Assembly (NCBI GenBank): GCA_031376385.1 | Contig: JANMDQ010000018.1 | Location: 14,243 to 78,242, forward strand | DNA from: Aquisediminimonas sp031376385 | GTDB lineage: Bacteria > Pseudomonadota > Alphaproteobacteria > Sphingomonadales > Sphingomonadaceae | Direction: 5' to 3' | Length of the DNA: 64,000 nucleotides | Part shown: positions 1 through 8,221 of the stretch, in pieces | How positions within the stretch are numbered: position 1 is the stretch's first letter | Layout of the letters: every line of letters starts with the position of its first letter | Notes under the pieces: model-generated | Seen by the model: only the letters and a program-made list of their open reading frames with translations | The model's database searches: none | Told to the model about the DNA's origin: nothing | Made by a program: the position numbers and the translations under genes

Positions 1-31
1 CGTATCCGCACTCATAAGTGGAACACACTGA
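1..31 (+). CDS. 3' end of the upstream gene, probably murF (partial)
   Basis: Only the last nine codons and a TGA stop (29-31) are inside the window. The stop shares its A with the mraY start codon, the same tight coupling used by the other dcw genes. In most proteobacterial dcw clusters the gene directly before mraY is murF, so identity is inferred from position alone; nine residues cannot confirm it. Confidence 0.45.
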   Translation, partial: VSALISGTH

Positions 32-1101
32 TGCTTTACGAAATCGCACATTATCTGGGGTTTCCGGGTGTCTCTCGGCTCCTGCAGTTTCTTTCCTTTC
101 GCACAGGGGGTGCCGTGGCGACGGCGCTGGTCATTGGCTTGTTGATCGGTCCCAAATTCATTGGCTGGTTGCGGGTGCGACAGGGTAAGGGGCAGCCGAT
201 CCGTGATGATGGGCCGCAATCGCACCTCGCCAAAGTTGGCACGCCCACGATGGGCGGCCTGATGATTCTGACGTCCATCGGCATATCGATGCTGTTGTGG
301 ATGGACCTCAGCAATCTCTACGTGCTTGCGTGCCTTTTGGTTCTCGCGGGCTTTGGTTTGGTTGGTTTTGTGGATGATTATGACAAGGTCAAAAAACGCA
401 GTCACAAGGGCATTTCTGGACGGTCGCGACTGGCGCTGGAATTTCTGATTGCCGGCGCTGCGGTAACCCTAATCGTATGGAAATCGGGCGGCAATCTCTA
501 TGTGCCGTTTGTCAATGGGCCAGTTGCTGATCTGGGCTGGTTCTACGTGCCCTTTGGTGCCTTCGTGATCGTTGCGTTCGGCAATTCGGTCAACCTGACG
601 GACGGGCTGGACGGCCTGGCCACGATGCCGGTCATCATTGCGTCCATTGCGTTCATGATGATTGCCTATCTTGTTGGTAACGCAAAATATTCTGAATATC
701 TGGGCATCCCCTTCATTCTGGGGGCAGGGGATTTGTCGATCCTGTGCGGCGCGATTGTGGGCGCGGGGCTCGCGTTCTTGTGGTTCAATGCGCCGCCTGC
801 GTCTGTGTTCATGGGCGACACGGGCAGCCTCGCGCTGGGCGGCGTTCTGGGCACGATATCGGTTGTCGCGCATCATGAATTTGTGCTGGCGATCATCGGC
901 GGCTTGTTTGTTGTCGAGGCGCTGTCCGTCATCATTCAGGTCTTCTGGTTCAAACGGACAGGAAGGCGCGTGTTTCGTATGGCGCCCATTCATCATCATT
1001 TCGAGCAAATGGGATGGTCAGAGCCAACAGTCGTCATCCGATTCTGGATCGTCTCTTTCGTGCTGGCCTTGGCTGGCCTTTCAACATTGAAGCTGCGGTG
1101 A
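31..1101 (+). CDS. mraY: Phospho-N-acetylmuramoyl-pentapeptide-transferase (MraY)
   Basis: MraY is the integral membrane enzyme that transfers phospho-MurNAc-pentapeptide from UDP to undecaprenyl phosphate, making lipid I on the cytoplasmic face. The 356-aa product has the family length and about ten hydrophobic segments. Visible signatures are the aspartate motif FVDDYDK (about residues 113-119), NLTDGLDGLA (about 188-197), FMGDTGS (about 260) and the HHHFE cluster (about 321). The ATG overlaps the preceding stop by one base and its own TGA overlaps the GTG start of murD, so it lies inside the dcw operon. Identity is very secure. Confidence 0.98.
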   Translation: MLYEIAHYLGFPGVSRLLQFLSFRTGGAVATALVIGLLIGPKFIGWLRVRQGKGQPIRDDGPQSHLAKVGTPTMGGLMILTSIGISMLLWMDLSNLYVLACLLVLAGFGLVGFVDDYDKVKKRSHKGISGRSRLALEFLIAGAAVTLIVWKSGGNLYVPFVNGPVADLGWFYVPFGAFVIVAFGNSVNLTDGLDGLATMPVIIASIAFMMIAYLVGNAKYSEYLGIPFILGAGDLSILCGAIVGAGLAFLWFNAPPASVFMGDTGSLALGGVLGTISVVAHHEFVLAIIGGLFVVEALSVIIQVFWFKRTGRRVFRMAPIHHHFEQMGWSEPTVVIRFWIVSFVLALAGLSTLKLR

Positions 1102-2384
1102 TTACAAGTCCCGCCTTTCGCGGTAAACGCTATGCGGTGCTCGGGCTGGCGAGGTCTGGCATTGCCACGGTGCGCGCATTGCTGGCGAGTGGCGGCGAGG
1201 TTGTGGCTTGGGATGAGCGGGAAAAGGCACGTGCCGGACTTGGTGAAGTGGAAGGGCTTTTCTTTGCCGACCCGATGACCATTGATCTGAGCGGCTTCGA
1301 CGGCATTGTTGTGTCGCCTGGCGTGCCGATCAACCGGCATCCCATTGCTGGTGCAGCGCGGGTCGCCAATGTGCCTCTCATTGGTGACATCGAACTGTTT
1401 TCAATGGCTCGCGCCACTTTGCCTTTGCACAAAGTGGTTGGCATCACAGGAACAAACGGCAAATCGACCACGACCGCGCTCATACATCACATCCTGAAAA
1501 CGGCGGGTGTTCCGACGATGATGGGCGGCAACATCGGCCTGCCTATTTTGGCGCAGCAGCCGCTACCGGAAGGCGGCGTCTACGTGCTGGAACTGTCGAG
1601 CTTCCAGATCGACCTGACCTATTCGCTCGATTGCGATGTGGCGGTGCTGCTGAACATCACGCCGGATCATCTCGATCGGTACGATGGGTTTGAGGCTTAT
1701 GCGGCTAGCAAAAGAAGATTGTTTGAAATGCAATCATCCGATCATCCAATCGCGGTTTCAACGAGCACGCAAACGGCGCTTGATCAGTTGAACGGATTTG
1801 ACAGGACGATCTGGAGAATGTCGCCCGACATCGATGAACCGTTGCAGGCAAACTGGCCGTCGCTTCAAGGACCGCATAACCTGGAAAACGCTCAACTTGC
1901 GCGTATTACATGCTGGTGCCTCGGCCTTAACCATATCCAGATCAACAACGCATTAGCGACCTACCCTGGTCTGCCGCACCGCATGGAACGATCCGCCGAA
2001 ATCAACGGCGTCCTTTACGTCAATGACAGCAAGGCCACCAACGCGACATCAACCGCGCCTGCGCTTGCAGCCTATCCGGCGATCCACTGGATCCTCGGTG
2101 GGCGCGCCAAGACCAATGAGCTTGATGCCTGTGCGCCGCATTTCGGCAACGTCCGCGCGGCCTATACGATTGGCGAATCAGGCGCGATGTTTGCGGAGCT
2201 TCTTTCACCGCATATGCCAACGCAAAACTGCGTCACGTTAGAGGTGGCGGTTGAGGCCGCGCGCGCCGCAGCGCAACCCGGTGAAGTGGTTCTTCTCTCC
2301 CCCGCCTGCGCATCCTTTGACCAGTTCAAAGATTTTGAAGCACGCGGCGAAGCATTTCGTTCGTTAGTGGAGGCCTTGGCATGA
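1098..2384 (+). CDS. murD: UDP-N-acetylmuramoylalanine--D-glutamate ligase (MurD)
   Basis: Cytoplasmic ATP-dependent Mur ligase that adds D-glutamate to UDP-MurNAc-L-alanine. The P-loop GTNGKSTT lies near residue 118, and a C-terminal NDSKATN motif is visible. The open frame extends upstream to 1014, but that part overlaps mraY by 88 nt. The GTG at 1098 forms a 4-nt GTGA overlap with the mraY stop and gives 428 aa, beginning just before the Rossmann-like segment with GLARSG, so it is preferred. Its own stop overlaps the ftsW start by 4 nt (ATGA). Confidence 0.96.
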   Translation: MITSPAFRGKRYAVLGLARSGIATVRALLASGGEVVAWDEREKARAGLGEVEGLFFADPMTIDLSGFDGIVVSPGVPINRHPIAGAARVANVPLIGDIELFSMARATLPLHKVVGITGTNGKSTTTALIHHILKTAGVPTMMGGNIGLPILAQQPLPEGGVYVLELSSFQIDLTYSLDCDVAVLLNITPDHLDRYDGFEAYAASKRRLFEMQSSDHPIAVSTSTQTALDQLNGFDRTIWRMSPDIDEPLQANWPSLQGPHNLENAQLARITCWCLGLNHIQINNALATYPGLPHRMERSAEINGVLYVNDSKATNATSTAPALAAYPAIHWILGGRAKTNELDACAPHFGNVRAAYTIGESGAMFAELLSPHMPTQNCVTLEVAVEAARAAAQPGEVVLLSPACASFDQFKDFEARGEAFRSLVEALA

Positions 2385-3598
2385 CGACAGCAACTGCCCC
2401 TGTGACGCCCGCACCTGCACGTCCGCGTGGAAAAGTGGCGGCGCGATTGGGTCGTGCTGACCGTTCGGCCTCAGGCTTGTGGTTCTGGGAAATCGACCGC
2501 GTTCTCTTGACGCTGGTGATTGTTCTCCTGTCGATTGGCCTGGTCGCCATCGCTGCGGCTTCGCCTGCCACGGCACAGCGCTATTCCGGCGGCAGCGTCA
2601 CGATTTCGCCTTTGCTCTATTTCTGGAAGCAATTGATCTGGGTTGGAATTGGAGTGCCGGTGATGATCGTCGTTTCGATGATGCCGCATAAGCTGGCGCG
2701 GCGTTTTGCGATGGGCGGTGCGGCATTTTTTAGCGTCTTCATCGCTGTTGCCCCCATGATTGGCATGGAAGTCAACGGCGCAACGCGCTGGATCGATGTG
2801 GGCATTGGCCAGTTTCAACCTTCCGAATTCTTTAAACCCTTTTACATCGTGACGCTGGCCTGGTTCTTGTCACTGCGCGCAAACGATCCTGATCTGCCGG
2901 TCTTTGCGCTGTCGGGATTCATCACAGTGGCCATCGCTGGCTTCCTGATGCTCCAGCCCGATTTTGGTCAGACGATTATCTTGCTGACCATGTGGATGGC
3001 GATGGTCATGATCGCGGGCATCCCCGGACGTTTCATCACCATGCTGCTGGGCAGCGGCGTTTGCTTTGTCTTGCTGGCCTATGTCACTTATCCGGTCGCC
3101 ACGACGCGGATCAATAACTTCCTGTTTGGGGACGGGGACAGTTATCAAGTCGATATGGCCCACGCGACGATCAGCGGCGGAGGGTTCCTTGGCACCGGCC
3201 CGGGCGGCGGCGTTCACAAATTCCGTCTTCCAGAGGCCCATACTGATTATATCTTCTCTGTCATCGGCGAAGAGTTTGGCTTGATTGCCTGTATGGCCGT
3301 GGCGTTCGTATTCCTTGCCATAGCGGTCCGCGTGTTTCTGCGATTGCTTGATGAGGAAGATGGTTTCATCATCCTTGCAGCTGGCGGCCTTGCAATGGAA
3401 GTCGTTGTGCAGTCCATGATCAACATGGCGGTGAACGTCGGAATTGCGCCTTCCAAGGGCATGACACTGCCTTTCGTCAGCTACGGCGGATCGTCGATGC
3501 TCGCGCTGTGTATTGGCTGGGGTTTGCTCCTCGCCTTCACGCGCAAAAACCCCTATCTTGGTCGCTCACCCTATGTGGTCAAATGGAGGGATAAATGA
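2381..3598 (+). CDS. ftsW: Peptidoglycan polymerase / division protein FtsW
   Basis: SEDS-family multi-pass membrane protein that polymerises lipid II at the septum with its partner PBP3/FtsI. The 405-aa product has a cytoplasmic basic N-terminus of about 45 residues and then about ten hydrophobic spans. Family-typical sequences include RWIDVG with QPSEFFKP (about residues 135-150) and the C-terminal PFVSYGGSS. It is coupled to murD and murG by ATGA overlaps. FtsW rather than RodA is favoured by its position inside the dcw cluster. Confidence 0.96.
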   Translation: MTTATAPVTPAPARPRGKVAARLGRADRSASGLWFWEIDRVLLTLVIVLLSIGLVAIAAASPATAQRYSGGSVTISPLLYFWKQLIWVGIGVPVMIVVSMMPHKLARRFAMGGAAFFSVFIAVAPMIGMEVNGATRWIDVGIGQFQPSEFFKPFYIVTLAWFLSLRANDPDLPVFALSGFITVAIAGFLMLQPDFGQTIILLTMWMAMVMIAGIPGRFITMLLGSGVCFVLLAYVTYPVATTRINNFLFGDGDSYQVDMAHATISGGGFLGTGPGGGVHKFRLPEAHTDYIFSVIGEEFGLIACMAVAFVFLAIAVRVFLRLLDEEDGFIILAAGGLAMEVVVQSMINMAVNVGIAPSKGMTLPFVSYGGSSMLALCIGWGLLLAFTRKNPYLGRSPYVVKWRDK

Positions 3599-4755
3599 GC
3601 GTCAAGCGGCATTACGTATTGGCAGCAGGCGGCACTGGCGGGCATATGATGCCGGCCCACGCCCTAGCTGTTGAACTGATGGAGCGCGGCCATCATGTTG
3701 CGCTTATTACGGATGAGCGCGGTGCGAAAATCCCTGGGCTGTTTGAAGGCGTTCCCGTCCACATCCTTCCTGCGGGTCGCATGGGCAGCAATCCGCTGAG
3801 CCTGTTCCGCGCGGCGCGCGCGATCTGGGCAGGAAGAGGGATGGCGCTGCGGCTCTACGAAACATTTCAGCCGAGCGCCGTGATTGGATTTGGTGGCTAT
3901 CCCGCACTTCCGGCGTTGCTGGCCGCATTCAAAGCCAAAGTGCCTACCGCAATCCACGAACAAAATGCAGTGCTGGGTCGCGTCAATCGCTACGTCGCGG
4001 GTAAGGTTAACGCGATTGCGCTTGGCTTTCCGGCTGTCCAGCGTTTGAAGCCGCGCGATGCCGGCAAGACCCACGTCGTTGGCAATCCCGTTCGCCCGGA
4101 AGTGCTCGCTTTGCGAGACCAACCCTATCCAGCGATTGACGGCGAAGGTGTGCTGCGGGTGATGGTCATTGGCGGCAGTCAAGGCGCTTCGATCCTGTCT
4201 GAAATTGTTCCAGATGGCCTCGCGATGCTTCCCCCCAGCCTCAAACGCCGTCTGCAAGTCACCCAGCAATGTCGCCCCGAAGATATCGATGCCGTGCGCA
4301 AACGCTATGCCGACCTTGCCATTCCCGCAGACTTGGCGACTTATATGGAGGACATGCCGGAGCGACTGGCCTGGACGCACCTCATGATTGCGCGGTCCGG
4401 CGCGTCAACCATTGCAGAATTGACTGCCGCTGGCCGTCCGGCAATTTTTGTGCCCTTGCCCAGTGCCACTGACGATCATCAGACGTTCAACACGGCTGAA
4501 ATGGTTGAATCCGGCGGCGCACGGATGATCCATCAGCGCAATTTCACGCCTGTCGAGCTTGCCAAGCAAATGCAGAAACTGGGCCTAGAAACCGAAGGGC
4601 TGATCGTGGCGGCGAAGCGCGCCTGGACCTGCGGGCGGCCCCATGCGGCAAAGGACTTGGCGGATATTGTCGAAGGCCTTAGCAAGCCCCCGGTGCAGGA
4701 CGGCCTTGGCGCAGAAGGCTGGCAGGGCGGCACTCTTGCCGGGGCAAGCGCATGA
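3595..4755 (+). CDS. murG: UDP-GlcNAc--undecaprenyl-pyrophosphoryl-MurNAc-pentapeptide GlcNAc transferase (MurG)
   Basis: Peripheral membrane glycosyltransferase of the GT28 family that adds GlcNAc to lipid I to give lipid II. The N-terminal glycine loop GGTGGHMMPA (about residues 12-21) and the C-terminal donor-site region SGASTIAEL followed by PLPSATDDHQ are visible. Length 386 aa is slightly long because of a Gly/Ala-rich tail. It overlaps both ftsW and murC by 4 nt, so the order ftsW-murG-murC follows the usual dcw layout. Confidence 0.97.
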   Translation: MSVKRHYVLAAGGTGGHMMPAHALAVELMERGHHVALITDERGAKIPGLFEGVPVHILPAGRMGSNPLSLFRAARAIWAGRGMALRLYETFQPSAVIGFGGYPALPALLAAFKAKVPTAIHEQNAVLGRVNRYVAGKVNAIALGFPAVQRLKPRDAGKTHVVGNPVRPEVLALRDQPYPAIDGEGVLRVMVIGGSQGASILSEIVPDGLAMLPPSLKRRLQVTQQCRPEDIDAVRKRYADLAIPADLATYMEDMPERLAWTHLMIARSGASTIAELTAAGRPAIFVPLPSATDDHQTFNTAEMVESGGARMIHQRNFTPVELAKQMQKLGLETEGLIVAAKRAWTCGRPHAAKDLADIVEGLSKPPVQDGLGAEGWQGGTLAGASA

Positions 4756-6161
4756 ACGGCGTCGGAACCGATATTGGCACGATCCACTTCATCGGCATTG
4801 GCGGCATCGGCATGTCGGGTATTGCCGAAGTGATGCACAATATGGGCTATAAGGTGCAAGGCACTGACATTGCCGAAGGCTATGTGGTGGAAGGCCTGCG
4901 CAAGCGAGGCATCCCTGTGATGATTGGTCATGACGCGACGAACTTGGGCGACGCGGCTGTTGTCGTGACGTCCACTGCAGTCAGCCGGAAAACCAACCCC
5001 GAAGTGGAAGCCGCTTATGAGCGCCGCATACCAGTGGTGCGCCGCGCGGAAATGCTCGCTGAACTGATGCGGCTAAAACGCACAGTCGCCGTTGCGGGCA
5101 CTCACGGGAAAACGACGACGACATCCATGATTGCAGCGATGCTGGATGCTGGCGGGATTGACCCCACTGTCATCAACGGCGGGATTATCAACCAATATGG
5201 CTCCAACGCGCGTCTCGGTGATAGCGACTGGATGGTGGTTGAGGCCGATGAAAGCGACGGCAGTTTCCTGCGGCTTGATGGCACCATAGCCATCGTGACG
5301 AATATCGATCCCGAACATCTTGATCATTACGGCGATTTTGACGGGGCAAAGAAAGCCTATGTCGAGTTCATCGAAAATGTGCCGTTTTACGGCGTGGCGA
5401 TCCTTTGCCTAGATCACCCTGAAGTGCAGGCCATCATCCCGCGCATCCGGGACCGGCGGATCACGACTTACGGCTTTGCGGCGCAGGCGGATATCCGGGG
5501 CGAAAATGTCACGCCCGTTCCCGGCGGCAACCAGTTCGATGTCGTCGTGCGGTCGCGCGACGGTGTCCAACGCACGATTAGCGAAATCATACTTCCCATG
5601 CCCGGACGGCATAATGTGCAGAACGCGTTGTCGGCTATTGCAGTTGGCCTTGAAATGGGGATGAGCGACGCGGACGTTGCACGCGGATTTGCCAATTTTG
5701 GCGGCGTCAAACGGCGCTTTACCAAGGTGGGCGAAATGGATGGTATTACCGTGATCGATGATTACGGCCACCACCCTGTTGAAATCCGTGCCGTGCTTTC
5801 AGCGGCACGTGAAGGGGCTACGGGCCGCGTTATCGCCGTCTGCCAACCGCACCGCTATTCGCGTCTTGGCGGATTGATGGAGGAATTTGCGACAGCCTTT
5901 AACGATGCAGACATGGTCTACATTGCGCCTGTTTATGCCGCTGGCGAAGCGCCGATTGAAGGCGTGGATGCAGCTGCACTTGTTGGCAAAATCAAACGGC
6001 GCGGGCATTATTCCGCAAGCGAAGTCGCCGACGCGGCAGAACTGGCGCGGGTGATTGCCGACGTTGCTAAGCCTGGCGACACAGTTGTGTGTCTGGGGGC
6101 CGGGGATATCACGAAATGGGCCGCTGGGCTCGCTGATGCCGTCCGCGGGGTGCGGGGATGA
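4752..6161 (+). CDS. murC: UDP-N-acetylmuramate--L-alanine ligase (MurC)
   Basis: First amino-acid-adding Mur ligase; joins L-alanine to UDP-MurNAc using ATP in the cytoplasm. The 469-aa product starts with the dinucleotide-type loop GIGGIGMSGIAE (about residues 14-25) and has the ATP loop GTHGKTTTTS near residue 116. HHPVEIRA and CQPHRYSR follow in the C-terminal domain. The TGA stop sits inside the ATGA that starts murB. Length and motif spacing are normal. Confidence 0.97.
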   Translation: MNGVGTDIGTIHFIGIGGIGMSGIAEVMHNMGYKVQGTDIAEGYVVEGLRKRGIPVMIGHDATNLGDAAVVVTSTAVSRKTNPEVEAAYERRIPVVRRAEMLAELMRLKRTVAVAGTHGKTTTTSMIAAMLDAGGIDPTVINGGIINQYGSNARLGDSDWMVVEADESDGSFLRLDGTIAIVTNIDPEHLDHYGDFDGAKKAYVEFIENVPFYGVAILCLDHPEVQAIIPRIRDRRITTYGFAAQADIRGENVTPVPGGNQFDVVVRSRDGVQRTISEIILPMPGRHNVQNALSAIAVGLEMGMSDADVARGFANFGGVKRRFTKVGEMDGITVIDDYGHHPVEIRAVLSAAREGATGRVIAVCQPHRYSRLGGLMEEFATAFNDADMVYIAPVYAAGEAPIEGVDAAALVGKIKRRGHYSASEVADAAELARVIADVAKPGDTVVCLGAGDITKWAAGLADAVRGVRG

Positions 6162-7156
6162 GTTGTGAACGCGGCACTTTACTCCCCTCCCCTTCAGGGG
6201 AGGGGTTGGGGGTGGGGAGTGCCCAACACTCTGCGCTCGACGTGACACTCCCCACCCCAACCCCTCCCCTGAAAGGGAGGGGCTTAGTGCGAGGCAAACT
6301 CACCCCCAACGCCCCGCTCGCCCCACTGGTCTGGTTCAAATCGGGCGGGCGCGCAGAGTGGTTGTTCGAACCCAAAGACACAGCTGACTTGCAACATTTC
6401 TTGCGCACTCTTGATCCTGCCGTGCCTGTCATGGCGTTGGGCCTGGGTTCAAACTTGATCGTCCGCGATGGCGGCGTGCCCGGCGTTGTCGTGCGGCTGG
6501 GCAAAGCTTTTGGGGCGGTTGCGCCGCAGGACGATTTCGTCCTGTCTTGCGGGGGCGGGGCGTCTGGCATTCTTGTGTCATCGACTGCGCGCGACGCAGG
6601 CATTGCGGGCCTTGAATTTCTGCGATCCATCCCTGGCACGGTCGGGGGCTTCGTGCGCATGAACGGCGGCGCTTACGGGCGTGAGACGAAGGACATCCTT
6701 CTCGAGTGCGATCTTGTTCTCCGGTCGGGGGACATAGTGACGCTGTCGGCCGATGACCTTGGTTACACTTATCGCCATTCTGAACTGCCCGCAGGAGCGA
6801 TTGTTGTTGCGGCCCGGTTTCAAGGCCAGGCTGGCGTTTCTGCCGCCATTCAGGAGGAAATGGACCGCATTTCTGCCGGCCGTGAAGCGTCCCAACCGCT
6901 CAGATCCAAAACCGGCGGATCGACCTTCAAGAATCCTGAAGGTCACAAGGCCTGGGAACTGGTTGACGCGGCGGGATGTCGAGGCCTGCAAATCGGTGGT
7001 GCGCAGGTTTCAGAAAAGCACACCAATTTCCTGATCAACACAGGCGACGCGACCAGTGCGGATATCGAGGCGCTGGGCGATGAAATCCGCGCACGCGTGC
7101 TGGCCGCGTCCGGGGTGGAATTGCAGTGGGAAATTCAACGGGTGGGGGTGAAATGA
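6158..7156 (+). CDS. murB: UDP-N-acetylenolpyruvoylglucosamine reductase (MurB) with an in-frame palindromic insertion
   Basis: FAD-dependent reductase that makes UDP-MurNAc. Core motifs are GLGSNLIVRDGG, IPGTVGG followed by RMNGGAYG, and KTGGSTFKNP, whose serine is the catalytic proton donor in the family. The ATG at 6158 keeps the 4-nt overlap with murC. Between codon 8 and codon 42, however, the frame runs through a GC-rich inverted repeat, giving a Pro/Gly-rich stretch before conserved sequence resumes at VRGKLTPNAPL. A GTG at 6287 (codon 44) could start a protein without it, but no good ribosome binding site is visible there. The enzyme identity is secure; the extra N-terminal segment is the anomaly. 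Confidence 0.95.
   Translation: MSCERGTLLPSPSGEGLGVGSAQHSALDVTLPTPTPPLKGRGLVRGKLTPNAPLAPLVWFKSGGRAEWLFEPKDTADLQHFLRTLDPAVPVMALGLGSNLIVRDGGVPGVVVRLGKAFGAVAPQDDFVLSCGGGASGILVSSTARDAGIAGLEFLRSIPGTVGGFVRMNGGAYGRETKDILLECDLVLRSGDIVTLSADDLGYTYRHSELPAGAIVVAARFQGQAGVSAAIQEEMDRISAGREASQPLRSKTGGSTFKNPEGHKAWELVDAAGCRGLQIGGAQVSEKHTNFLINTGDATSADIEALGDEIRARVLAASGVELQWEIQRVGVK
6182..6282. repeat. Palindromic repeat inserted in the murB coding frame
   Basis: Two C/G-rich arms (6182-6221 and 6246-6282) are near-perfect reverse complements, differing by one indel and about one substitution, and are separated by 24 nt. Each arm also contains its own small hairpin, CCCCTCCCC-ttca-GGGGAGGGG in the left arm. I recall near-identical C-rich palindromes as common intergenic repeats in alphaproteobacteria. 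Here the repeat lies inside a gene and stays open in the murB frame. Confidence 0.85.
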
Positions 7157-7302
7157 TGATCCGTTGTTTAAAACTCACCGTTCGAATTGAGCTTGTCGAA
7201 ATGCTCCCTTCTCGCTGTGTAACCAAAAATCAGAAAGGGAGGACTTCGACAGGCTCAGTCCGAACGGCGTTTTTGGGGTTGACGGAGATTGCAGATGACT
7301 AA
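7153..7302 (+). CDS. Possible 49-codon bridging ORF between murB and ddl
   Basis: An ATG at 7153 makes a 4-nt ATGA overlap with the murB stop, the start style used across this operon. The frame stays open for 49 codons, passes through the palindrome, and ends at TAA 7300-7302, a few bases past the ddl ATG at 7295. It is not in the ddl frame. No family is recognised. It could act only to carry ribosomes from murB to ddl, or be a chance frame; a random run of this length is not rare. Confidence 0.3.
   Translation: MMIRCLKLTVRIELVEMLPSRCVTKNQKGRTSTGSVRTAFLGLTEIADD
7178..7267. repeat. Palindromic intergenic repeat between murB and ddl
   Basis: Arms 7178-7200 and 7245-7267 are reverse complements at about 20 of 23 positions (TTCGACAGGCTCAG type core). 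The pairing continues inward as GCTCCCTT against AAGGGAGG. This resembles a REP-like sequence I recall as dispersed in sphingomonad genomes. It occupies the only sizeable gap in the mraY-ftsA run and could form a long transcript hairpin. Confidence 0.8.
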
Positions 7303-8221
7303 CGCCACCCTCATCCATGTCGCCGTCCTGATGGGCGGATGGTCGAGCGAACGCTCGGTCTCGCTTTCCAGTGGCAATGGTATTGCTGAAGCGCTCGAAC
7401 GCGTCGGCTACCACGTCACACGGATCGACATGGATCGCGACATTGCGCTGCGCCTCTTTGAGATCAAGCCAGATGTCGTTTTCAATGCGCTCCACGGCAC
7501 GCCCGGCGAAGACGGCACGGTGCAGGGCATGATGGACCTGATGGGCATCAAATATACGCACAGCGGCCTCGCCACATCCGTCATCGCGATTGACAAACAG
7601 CTGACCAAACAGGCGCTGACGCCGCACGGCATCCGGATGCCTGGCGGCCATATTGTGAAAAGCGAAAGCCTGTATCTCAGCGACCCGCTGCCGCGCCCTT
7701 ATGTGCTCAAGCCTGTCAATGAAGGCTCTTCTGTTGGCGTCGCGATTGTGACGAAGGAAAGCAATTACGGTGATCCCATCGGTCGTGATGCCGCGGGGCC
7801 TTGGCAGACCTTTGATGAATTGCTGGCTGAACCGTTTATCCGCGGCCGCGAATTGACCGTCGCCGTGCTGGGCGACCGCGCGCTGTGCGTCACAGAATTG
7901 CAGCCTAAAACCGGCTTTTATGATTTTGATGCCAAATATACCGACGGAATGACGGATCATATCTGCCCGGCAAACATCCCAGCCGATGTCGCCACTGCGA
8001 TGATGGAAATGGCGTTGAAGGGCCACCGCGTGCTGGGCTGCAATGGCACGTCTCGGTCAGACTTTCGCTGGGATGATGAAAAGGGTGTCGAAGGCGTCTT
8101 CCTTCTCGAAATCAATACGCAGCCCGGCATGACGCCCCTAAGCTTGGTGCCCGAACAGGCCAAGCAGATGGGCATATCTTACGAACAATTGGTCGATATC
8201 ATCGTGAAGGACGCCCTCTAA
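7295..8221 (+). CDS. ddl: D-alanine--D-alanine ligase
   Basis: ATP-grasp enzyme that joins two D-alanines for the peptidoglycan pentapeptide. The N-terminal VLMGGWSSERSVSLSSG, the central YVLKPVNEGSSVGV and the C-terminal EINTQPGMT typical of Ddl are all present. A TTG at 7289 also opens the frame, but ATG 7295 has a GGAG at 7284-7287 at good spacing and is chosen, giving 308 aa. The TAA shares a base with the ftsQ ATG. A repeat-bearing gap separates it from murB. Confidence 0.95.
   Translation: MTNATLIHVAVLMGGWSSERSVSLSSGNGIAEALERVGYHVTRIDMDRDIALRLFEIKPDVVFNALHGTPGEDGTVQGMMDLMGIKYTHSGLATSVIAIDKQLTKQALTPHGIRMPGGHIVKSESLYLSDPLPRPYVLKPVNEGSSVGVAIVTKESNYGDPIGRDAAGPWQTFDELLAEPFIRGRELTVAVLGDRALCVTELQPKTGFYDFDAKYTDGMTDHICPANIPADVATAMMEMALKGHRVLGCNGTSRSDFRWDDEKGVEGVFLLEINTQPGMTPLSLVPEQAKQMGISYEQLVDIIVKDAL

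Noticed and set aside
6182..6282. Intrinsic terminator inside murB
   Set aside because: The hairpin is strong but no T-run follows and it lies inside an essential operon gene, so a terminator role is unlikely.
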